From contig CALYLW010000016.1 of assembly GCA_944989445.1 (NCBI GenBank), positions 3,080,505 through 3,144,504 of the forward strand: a DNA stretch of 64,000 nucleotides. The letters are read 5' to 3'. Within the stretch, counting starts at the first letter, position 1. The number at the start of each line of letters is the position of its first letter. Source of the DNA: Ampullaceana balthica (lineage: Eukaryota > Mollusca > Gastropoda > Lymnaeidae). The notes beneath the pieces are model-generated. The model did not search any database, was not told the origin of the DNA, and saw only the letters and a list, made by a program, of their open reading frames with translations. The position numbers were made by a program, and so were the translations under genes. Shown one piece after another: positions 12,301 through 24,300 of this stretch.

Positions 12301-15300
12301 ACTTTTTACAAGGAAGTTCACTGAAATTGATGGTATAAACCAAACAAATTGATGGTATAAACCAAACAAATTGATGGTATAAACCAAACAAATTGATGGT
12401 ATAAACCAAACAAATTGATGGTATACACCAAACAAATTGATGGTATAAACCAAACAAATTGATGGTATAAACCAAACAAATTGATGGTATAAACCAAACA
12501 AATTGATGGTATAAACCAAACAAATTGATGGTATACACCAAACAAATTGATGGTATAAACCAAACAAATTGATGGTATAAACCAAACAAATGACATAGCA
12601 GCACTATAAATCTGATACAGGAGGCAACTTTTCCTTGGTTAATTGATCTATTGACCAATCGTAAATTAATGTCGGTCATTTTTAAGTTTAAAATTATTGC
12701 CCAGTAAAATGAGAAACTAATTTTAATAACGAATCGAGATATGTAAATCTTTGTTCATACAGTAAATTGAGATATGTAAATCTTTGTTCATACAGTAAAT
12801 CGAGATATGTAAATCTTTGTTCACACAGTGAAACCATTCGGTTGTGGTTAATTTGAATCCATGTAAAAACAATTTTGATATAAGAACTTCTGGTTTATTG
12901 CAACACTGTTTTTATGAGATATGCCACAAATGAAATAAAGCATTTTAAAAATACATTTTCTTCTCCAGTACTTCCTGTGATGTGTATGTTGTTATTGAGT
13001 ATAATTGAAAAGATAAGGATGGATGTATAAAAATTTGTTAGACATTTAAATGACTGCATATCATCCAATTATTAAGTTCCAAAGAGATTTCACTGTGTTG
13101 GAAAGTAAAAAGTAACCAATATTTTGGCAAAGGTTTATGCTAATTTGCTTTAGATGTCAGATTTGCAACATTATACACAAATTTTTTACATTTAAATTTT
13201 GATAATGATCATTCATGTTTGAATAATATTTGTAATGTGCTGAGGCAAATGTTAAAAATTACAATCCTTGTTTACGAGTTATACAATTGTAAATCTGACA
13301 AACAAGCGAACAGACTAGTAAACCAATTTACCATCTGTTGGGCCTGGACCTAAAAAATGGTCAATGTGATCTGGACCATTACCGTTATATTGTGGCCGGT
13401 GGTCCTCAAACTGGGGAGACAAGAAGAGCCGGTCAGTTAGGAATAGAAATGGACAGCACTCATTAAAAAATTATGTTTTAAAGACTGGTAAATTTCCAGT
13501 TAAACAAATAATTTCCAGAATAACTTGATAATGTAATAAAACAATTGGGGAATAGCTAACTCTTGAAATTAACTAATGTGTTTCAGTCAATACATATATA
13601 GGATTTTAGTGTTAACAAGTGATCAATATTATTCTATGTGTTGAACAATATAGTAATAGGTAAATTAACACTGAGAATAGAACTATCATTGATATTGAAG
13701 TTTTAAAAGATTGAAAATATTGAACAAAAAATGTATAGATAAATAAACGTTGAGAAAAGAACAATTATTGAAGTTTGTACAGAGGAAAAGACAAAGTGTG
13801 TTGACAACTTACTCTTCCTTCAAAGCCTGATGGTTGGTTGCTGTTCCACCCAGTGCTGTCAGGCAGACCTGGGGAAGGGGGTACACAACATGCTCATTAT
13901 AATAGGTCATTTGATTGCATGTTTGTGGTCATTTGATTGGATGTTGTGGTCATTTGATTGGATGTTGTGGTCAATTGATTGCATGTTTGTGGTCATTTGA
14001 TTGGATGTTGTGGTCATTTGATTGGATGTTGTGGTCATTTGATTGGATGTTGTGGTCATTTGATTGGATGTTTGTGGTCATTTGATTGGATGTTGTGGTC
14101 AATTGATTGAATGTTTGTGGTCATTTGATTGGATGTTGTGGTCATTTGATTGGTTGTTGTGGTCATTTGATTGGTTGTTGTGGTCATTTGATTGGATGTT
14201 GTGGTCATTTGATTGGATGTTGTGGTCAATTGATTGGATGTTGTGGTCATTTGATTGCATGTTGGGGTCATTTGATTGGATGCTGTGGTCATTTGATTGG
14301 ATGTTGTGGTCATTTGATTGGATGTTGTGGTCATTTGATTGGATGCTGTCGTCATTTGATTAGATGTTGTGGTCATTTCATTGGATGTGGTCAATTGATT
14401 GGATGTTGTGGTCATTTGATCGGATGTTGTGGTCAATTGATTGCATGTTGTGGTCAATTGATTGGATGTTGTGGTCATTTGATTGGATGTTGTGGTCAAT
14501 AGAGGGGACTGTATTGTAATGAGGGGACTGTACTGTAATGACGTGACTGTACTGTATATTGACGTGACTGTACTGTATTGACGTGACTGTACTGTAATGA
14601 CGTGTCTGTACTGTAATGAAGTGTCTGCACTGTAATGACGTGTCTGTACTGTAATGACGTGTCTGTACTGTAATGACGTGTCTGTACTGCATTGACGTGA
14701 CTGTACTGTAATGACGTGTCTGTACTGTAATGACGTGACTACTGTAATGACGTGACTGTACTGTAATGACGTGACTATACTGTAATGACGTGACTATACT
14801 GTAATGACGTGACTATACTGTAATGACGTGTCTGTACTGTAATGATGTGTCTGTACTGTAATGACGTGACTGTAATGTAATGACGTGACTGTACTGTAAT
14901 GACGTGACTATACTGTAATGACGTGACTATACTGTAATGACGTGACTATACTGTAATGACGTGACTATACTGTAATGACGTGACTGTACTGTAATGACGT
15001 GACTGTACTGTAATGACGTGTCTGTACTGCATTGACGTGACTGTACTGTAATGACGTGTCTGTACTGTATTGACGTGCCCAAATAAATTTTATTCCGATT
15101 ACAAGCTTTTATTTATAGAGAAGCATGTAATTAACTGAACCATTCTGTCCCTCTCTGTTAGAAAGCATGTAATTAACTGAACCATTCTGTCACTCTCTGT
15201 TAGAAAGCATGTAATTAACTGAACCATTCTGTCACTCTCTGTTAGAAAGCACCGATAAAACTCCCAACAAACGTTAATGTCACTCAAAGGGAGGTAAGCA

Positions 15301-18300
15301 CCTCACGTGACGTCACATCTATTGATCGGTCTCGGCTCGGGGTCAAGTATCTTCACGATGGAAGCAAACTTATTTGATTATCTTTTAACAGGGCGACCTG
15401 CACTGTGACAGGGAGTCTGTAAAACAACAGCGGCGATCTGACCTCTATTAAATATGTATAGGGACTAGGCCTGTCAACGGGAACCCGATCCCGTTGCCGT
15501 GCAATTACCCGGGTAGTAAAATTGCGCCCGGCTACCAGTGAAAATGTGGCTATACGAACGGTGGTCAAACTGCGGCTCGCGAGTCACATGCGGCTCTTTT
15601 GTGTTCACATTGCGGTTTGTGAGCGATTTATGAAATTAAAAATTTTTCGGTTGAGATTTATGCTGAGTGCTGAGACGTAAGTTTAACACGAAAACACTTC
15701 AAGAAGAAATTCTGTCAACTTAAAATAAAATGCGGTCCCAACCAATTTCCCTTTAAGCTGCGCGGCTGCGCAGATATCTGACCGACGCCGCGCAACAGTT
15801 TAGAATTTCCGCGCAGTAAATTTTGTAAAATATAGCACACAAAATGGTTTCTGTGCAACTATGCACACGAGATTTTTTCCTTTTCACACGGACCAACGAA
15901 CCTCAGAGGGAACATTGGTCCCAACAAAGTACAATGTATTTTGATGCACCTTTTTTCTCTAGACGTGGAACAAAGACCTCAGAACACAAAAGATTTTGGT
16001 TCTTTGAATTATACCTCTGACAAAATTCACATACCGTTTGAGTCGAGTCAATGTTGTTTATGTAGCCACCCCCTCACTCCTCCCTCCCCTCCGATGTTTA
16101 TGTAGCCACCCCCTCACTCCTCCCTCCACTCCGATGTTTATGTAGCCACCCCCTCACTCCTCCCTCCCCTCCGATGTTTATGTAGCCACCCCCTCACTCC
16201 TCCCTCCACTCCGATGTTTATGTAGCCACCCCTCACTCCTCCCTCCCCTCCGATCCCCGCCATACTTTAAAAATACCCTCATCTATGTTTGGACTTATTA
16301 AAAAAAACTCAGTTGTTTAATGATTTTCTTTGCAATAACAAAAATAAATTTAAGTTTTTTTTCCCTTGTTTTTTTTTAAAAAATCTCGACAGGGAGCGAT
16401 TGGTTTGTAAATGGTTGGATAAGCTGTCAATGTTCTAAGGTTCCTTGGTCCGTGTGCAAATTTTAAAAAAATAAAAAAAATTTAAACTCTGGAAAGTTCC
16501 TCAACATTCATTTATTTTTTTTGGGATGCAATATTTAACCAAATTTGCTGCGCGGTAATTCAAAACTGCTGCGCGGCGTCGGACAAATATCTGCGCAGCG
16601 GCGCAGCTTATAGGAAACATTGGTCACCATCCGCCCATAGGAAGCTAGTGTGAAATTATGTGAAATAGACTAAAGGAAAAGATAAACATGGCAATTATAG
16701 CATGGTATTATATTTAGTCGGGCTGGCCATATCATGAATACCGCTTGTGTCTCCAGTTAATATGTTCAATACGGGAATTCGGACGTGGAATGGGTTGTCT
16801 GAAGAAGCCAGGAAAACCAACTATGACAACATTTAAAACTTTTTTAAAATTCAAGACTATGGATAAGCGTAGGACAAAATAATCTTCTGTATAGATGGAT
16901 CATCTGTTACGTAAGATAAGACATGATCGAGGCAACTAACACTTTCTTACCATCTTTGCAGTACCTACTTGATATCAACTGAAGAGATAGACGTGTTTGT
17001 ACTAACTGCTTCACACCCCCTCCATATTTAAGCACGCCACTCACCCCGCCCGCCTCTGCTAGAACCCCCCCCCCTTCCCCCCTTTGCCCCGACAAGCTAA
17101 AACACGTCCAATTTATCGTGTGATTAATTAAGGCGACGAAGATTCCAACAATTACCGCACTCAAATGGCCAACCGGAAGTAGAGAACAGGGGAAGCAATC
17201 CCGGAGGAGACGGCGTGGATGAATGGTGGAGCCATCTGGTTCTGGCACCGCCTGGCAGGGGAGACCATTCTAGAGAAAATTGTCAACATAACGGCCACGC
17301 TGGTTTAGCGCAATTTCAATACGGGCTTCCTAATTAGGTGGCTTCCATTTTCTTTAACTTGAATTTTTTTTATTTTAATTTTTCTTTTATATTTTGAAGA
17401 ATTTTTTTTTAACAAACTCTACGTGACATAAATAAAATGGACGGAAAATATTAGGAGGGGAAAAACATTCTAATAACGGTAAAAAAAACTAATTTAAAAT
17501 AATCTCACACAAGGCAAGAAATGTAATATCAAACTTTAATCTTTGTATAATATAATGAAGACTTGAGGAAGGATGAGAAAGATTAATACAAACAGATTAT
17601 CCTGAGGTGGAAATCGGAGGGGAAAAGAGTGAGAAAATGAAGCCTGTATGAGGCAGACAAGTCGTCAAGTACAAGGGTTGCAAACACAAAACACTTTAAG
17701 GAGATAGCCAGTGAAACGTTAGGTTTATGGACTAGAATGCAACTTCACCTAATCGTTAAGACTGACTCAATGATAAACATACATATACATATATATGCTA
17801 ACTTCTTTTTGTTTTCCCCACTTGGTGTGAATGTTATGGAATGGGGTATGTGGGAAAGTTAACATTTGAATTGTGGTGTGAATGTTATGGAATGGGTTAT
17901 GTGGGAAAGTTAACATTTGAATTGTTGGTGTGAATGTTATGGGATGGGGTATGTGGGAAAGTTAACATTTGAGTTGGTGTGAATGTTATGGAATGGGGTA
18001 TGTGGGAAAGTTAACATTTGAATTGTGGTGTGAATGTTATGGAATGGGTTATGTGGGAAAGTTAACATTTGAATTGTTGGTGTGAATGTTATGGGATGGG
18101 GTATGTGGGAAAGTTAACATTTGAATTGTTGGTGTGAATGTTATGGAATGGGGTATGTGGGAAAGTTAACATTTGAATTGTTGGTGTGAATGTTATGGGA
18201 TGGGGTATGTGGGAAAGTTAACATTTGAATTGTTGGTGTGAATGTTATGGAATGGGGTATGTGGGAAAGTTAACATTTGAATTGTTGGTGTGAATGTTAT

Positions 18301-21300
18301 GGGATGGGGTATGTGGGAAAGTTAACATTTGAGTTGTTAGTGTTCTGGTTATATTTCAATATATTTTTGTAACTCTATTGGGGGACTGATTTAAAAATAT
18401 AATGCTCCAAGCAAATAAACAAGTTAATAAAAATCCCGAAAATGTGCTCAGATATAATAAGTTCTCTATCACTTTTCTTCCAAAAAGCTCTTCTACGTAC
18501 GACTTGACTACTGCTTATGACAGGGGTGGGGGTAATGTCACTCACCTGCTGGCTTGTAGCCGTGTGGGTACATGGGTCCGGTGTCAGGTGGCCCATTCTT
18601 GACAACACCTCCAGCACCAGGGACAGGTGGGGAAAACATCTGGGGATGACAGAACATCACGTTGGATAAGTTGGGATATGGATTAGTTATCTTTGGTTAA
18701 GTTGGGATATGGATTAGTTATCTTTGGATAAGTTGGGATATGGATTAGTTATCTTTGGATAAGTTGGGATATGGATTAGTTATCTTTGGATAAGTTGGGA
18801 TATGGATTAGTTATCTTTGGATAAGTTGGGATATGGATTAGTTATCTTTGGTTAAGTTGGGATATGGATTAGTTATCTTTGGATAAGTTGGGATATGGAT
18901 TAGTTAACTTTGGATAAGTTGGGATATGGATTAGTTATCTTTGGATAAGTTGGGATATGGATTGGTTATCTTTGGATAAGTTGGGATATGGATTAGTTAG
19001 CTTTGGATAAGTTGGGATATGGATTAGTTATATTTCGATAAGTGGGGAAATGGATTGGTTATCTGAACATGTGCCGCGTCGCTTGCATCGATAACTGATC
19101 GGTAGAAGACCGAAGATTAAAGTCAGATAGTTGAGTTATTTGGAAAGACAACGATGATCAATATCCATATAACGTGTGTGTGTGTGTTATGTAACGTGTG
19201 TGTGTGTGTGTTATGTAGCGTGTGTGTGTGTGGTATGTAACGTGTGTGTGTGGTATGTAACATATGTGTGCGTGGTGTGAAGCAGAAAGGTCAACATTAT
19301 TCAGTAGGACCATATGACCCAGTGCCCGGTGAGCTTGAGAGCAGGGCCAGCCAGAGAATGGCACAGAACCCTTGAGAGCATGGCCAGCCAGAGAATCTGC
19401 AAAACCCCCAAAGGCTTAAGGAAATGGATCTGCCATTGAAAACACTAAACCTTTATGGTACAGGGGCCTGCATCAAACAAGTTTCTTACACTCAATTCTA
19501 GCTGTCTATATCTACTTACTAATTGTAACTGTCTATGTCAACTTACTAATTCTAGCTGTCTATATCTACTTACTAATTCTAGCTGTCTATGTCTACTTAC
19601 TAATTCTAGCTGTCTATATCTATCTACTTACTAATCGTAACTGTCTATGTCTACTTACTAATTCTAGCTGTCTATATCTACTTACTAATTCTAGCTGTCT
19701 ATGTCTACTTACTAATTATAGCTGTCTATATCTACTTACTAATTGTAACTGTCTATGTCAACTTACTAATTCTAGCTGTCTATATCTACTTACTAATTCT
19801 AGCTGTCTATATCTACTTACTAATTTTAACTGTCTATGTCTACTTACTAATTCTAGCTATCTATATATACTTACTAATTCTAGCTGTCTATGTCTACTTA
19901 CTAATTCTAGCTATATATATCTACTTACTAATTCTAGCTGTCTGTTTACTTACTAATTCTAGGTGTCTATGTCTACTTACTAATTCTAGCTGTCTATGTC
20001 TACTTACTAATTCTAGCTGTCTATATCTGCTTACTAATTCTAGCTGTCTATATCTACTTACTAATTCTAGCTGTCTATGTCTACTTACTAATTCTAGCTG
20101 TCTATGTCTACTTACTAATTCTAGCTGTCTATATCTACTTACTAATTCTAGCTGTCTATATCTACTTACTAATTCTAACTGTCTATGTCTACTTACTAAT
20201 TCTAACTGTCTATGTCTACTTACTAATTCTAGCTGTCTTGTCTACTTACTAATTCTAGCTGTCTATGTCTACTTACTAATTCTAGCTGTCTATGTCTACT
20301 TACTAATTCTAGCTGTCTATATCTGCTTACTAATTCTAGCTGTCTATATCTACTTACTAATTCTAGCTGTCTATATCTACTTACTAATTCTAGCTGTCTA
20401 TATCTGCTTACTAATTCTAGCTGTCTATATCTACTTACTAATTCTAGCTGTCTATGTCTACTTACTAATTCTAGCTGTCTATGTCTACTTACTAATTCTA
20501 GCTGTCTATATCTACTTACTAATTCTAGCTGTCTATATCTACTTACTAATTCTAACTGTCTATGTCTACTTACTAATTCTAACTGTCTATGTCTACTTAC
20601 TAATTCTAGCTGTCTTGTCTACTTACTAATTCTAGCTGTCTATGTCTACTTACTAATTCTAGCTGTCTATGTCTACTTACTAATTCTAGCTGTCTATATC
20701 TACTTACTAATTCTAGCTGTCTATATCTACTTACTAATTCTAGCTGTCTATGTCTACTTACTAATTCTAGCTGTCTCTATCTACTAACTAATTCTAGCTG
20801 TCTATGTCTACTTACTAATTGTAACTGTCTATATCTACTTACTAATTCTAGCTGTCTATATCTACTTACTAATTCTAGCTGCCTATGTCTACTTACTAAT
20901 TCTAGCTGTCTATTTCTACTTACTAATTCTAGCTGTCTATATCTACTTATTAATTCTAGCTGTCTATATCCACTTACTAATTCTAGCTGTCTATGTCTAC
21001 TTACTAATTGTAACTGTCTATTTCTACTTACTAATTCTAGCTATTTCTACTTACTAATTTTGAATGGGTGAAAGAAGTGACTAGTGATCAACGGACAGAG
21101 AGGCAAATGTTTAGTGACCGTGAAAGCCAATTAGTGCGGATTGATTTAACCAAGAAGCACTTCTAGAGACAGTATTGTTCTCAACTCTATAATCCTTAAA
21201 TGTAGCGTTGACTTGTCCTTAATGACTCTCGAGCCGCAGAGACCAACTCGTCAACAAGTTCAACAAAATGGATCTTAGGATGTGTGTGTGTGGGGTGTTG

Positions 21301-24300
21301 AGGGTGTCCAATCAAAGAGGTGGCCAGTAGTTACAGACCCATGGTGGAGAAAGGTGTCATCAAAATTATAAGGGAGTGGAAAATGAAGATGAAACGTAAA
21401 TAACTTAGAGACTCAAATTCAAATGACTTGGTTCTGTGTTACATTTACATGTATGGCTCCCTAAACCTACTTCTGGTTAATGAAAACATTTAGTTATTCA
21501 ATGAACATAGAAGAGTTCGGTCTCATAAGACGAGCCTCCCAAACTGTGAGGAGAAAATAACGTCATAATATCGTGGTGTCAACAAGTTTCACTAAACACA
21601 TAACCATGACATGTATATAGTATCAAGATTACATTTCTTAACACTATTCCGATCATTCACTGGTGTTTACGGTGACTTACTAATATATATAAATATATAT
21701 TATATAAATCCACAAATCATTACAACTACACACGTAATAATATTTCAAAAGCCCAACTAACTTGTCCTTATTTGATAAATACGAAATATTAAACTTTCTG
21801 AAATGTACACAAAGTTTTATAATAGGGGTTGTTTTGTCTTTGTTTTTTGTCAAAAGCCCAAGTAACTTATCCTTATTTGATAAATACGAAATATTAAACT
21901 TCCTGGAATGTACACAAAGTATTTTATAATTAACCATCATCAAATCCTCTTTTTACATTGTTCCCTTTTCCAAAATTAAAATATGAGCTAAAACAATGAC
22001 GTCATAATATTTTTTACAGCGCATCTTTAATTTATAATCATTTTGCGCACCGATGCACACCTTGTATTTTAAAATATAAGATCAAACAATGACGTCATAA
22101 AATATTTTTTTACAGTGCTAATCACCACACGATTTTTTAACTGCTATAGACTGTTGTACATCGTTCCATATCCAATGACATGGACTATAATATTGTTTAT
22201 ATGCCAAGTACTAGTACATTACACTATTACACAATATACCACGTAAAAACAACTATTACACAACAAACTATAACTTTAACTATTATATTTGTCACGTACA
22301 GTTTTCTCGTTGGAATGTTTCATAAACGTAGCTCATAAACATTCCATTTTATTAATGTTTGTGCGAGCACCAGCTCTGCTGTTAATGTCCCCAAATATCT
22401 AGCAATTACAAGTTTATTGTATTTGTAAACATTTAAACTGTGTTCATCTCGCTCATTTTTTTCAATTCCAACTGTTTAATAATTGAGTTAAAGTAGAATA
22501 TGGAGTGGGCTGGGGAATATTTCATATTTGGATTTGTCATTGGAAAATAAAGATTTTCTCATTCCGGGAAATCGTTACAGAAATTTAATTCAATAATTAA
22601 TTCGTTTAATTTTTTTTTATTTGTTATGTAATATATAAAACCTATACTATCAATATACATCATTCCCGTTGTCTGTATGTATGGATGTAACTAGGTGGCG
22701 CTGCGAAATTTGTAATGCTGTTAGGTGGCGCTGCGATCAACATAATAAAATTACTGCACCAAAAACAACACTTTTCGACAGTTCCGCATAAAAATTTTCA
22801 ATATGATAATAAATAAATCAAATAAAAATAAATAAAAGTTCTGTATTACATTATTTATTATTCTGATGTGTATTTTTTTCAAAATTAATAGATTTCAGCT
22901 GAAATGTATTCATTTTGAAAACTTCCGTCACTTTTGACGGGTTACACTAGTAAACAATATAATAGCCCAAGTCACAGGTTGGAAAGAAGGATCCGTAGCG
23001 CTATGACGTCATTTTAGCTTATATTTAAATATATATACAAGGCGCGCATCAGGAGGTGTGCAAAATTCTAAAAGATTCTTTTTTTAAAAAAATAATTTAT
23101 ATGACGTCATAGTTTTAGCATATTTTTAATTTTGGAAAAAGAGGGCGATGTAAAAAGAGGATTTGAGGATTTATAATTATAAAATACTTTTTGTACATAT
23201 CAGGAAGTTTAATATTTCGTATTTATCAAACAAGGATACGTTACTTGGGCTTTTTACCAAAAAAAAAGTGGTAGGCGCCCTACAGGCTAAGTGAGAGCCG
23301 TAGGCGTCCTAAAACACCTAGTATCCTATATTAAGGTTAGTTGATACTTCTTACAAGTACAAATCTTGCATGCTTTACAAGTATGAATGTTGTATGCATA
23401 ACAAGTTTGTTCTAGTTATAGTTTCAAAAACGTTGCATTTCTAAAAACACATATTTCTTAAAATCTGTAACAAGGGTTCGTTAACGTTTGAAAACGAAAA
23501 GAAAACACACACACGCTACATATTATGAATGAATAATGACGACAGTTTGACTACTAATGTCTTGTTATACAACTATGTTACTATAGACAAGTTTTCTATC
23601 CATGTGAGCTGACATCCAACGGGGTTGCACTCTCCTGGAAAAGAGCTAACGGCTGACTAATAATACATAGTATTTTAAAGAGTTCTCGTGTATTAAAGTT
23701 TGAGCTCCTGTATCACTTATGGCGTGTAATATCTTGTTGGAAAATTAACTTTTAACGTGTTTCCTTTCACAAAATACATCTCATCTCATTCTGACTTACG
23801 TTTCTGGAAACTTTATTTTCTCTCAAATTAACACTTAAACCGCGGCGAGTTGTTACTTGCTACTCACTCACAAGGCAAATTATCAACTTGTTTTATTTTA
23901 TACATTACAGATGCACCTTCGATAGAGATGATTATTGCGTCCTATGCTTATCGATGGTTTATGTCTAGTCTTGCATTTATATTCGAGTTTTGAATTATGT
24001 TGATAGTGTGTTGGTTTTCTTGGCCAATGACCGTACCAGACGGCAAGGAGAATTTGTATCTTGCGAATGGCACCAGAAGTGTTTTTATCCCTACAACTAT
24101 CTGAGTGTTGGATTATGGATGTATTGCATTTACAAATTCGAAAGTAATGTCTCATTTATTACTACTACTCTGCTCTTTGTTTTTCTATCCTCTAGTATTG
24201 TATTTATGGGGGGGGGGATTTAGTAGTGGAGTTACCATTTTCGGTGGCGGATATTCACAAGTAATATCATTTTTCAGGTCCTTTTGAATTTGACAAGTGA

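Noticed and set aside
14056..14502. TTTSNQM-type and GCCGHLI-type ORFs
   Set aside because: The 21-bp array read in several frames.
16907..17248. 113-codon minus ORF in a GC-rich patch
   Set aside because: Crosses G/C homopolymer runs and lacks a recognisable domain; better explained as a GC-rich non-coding patch.
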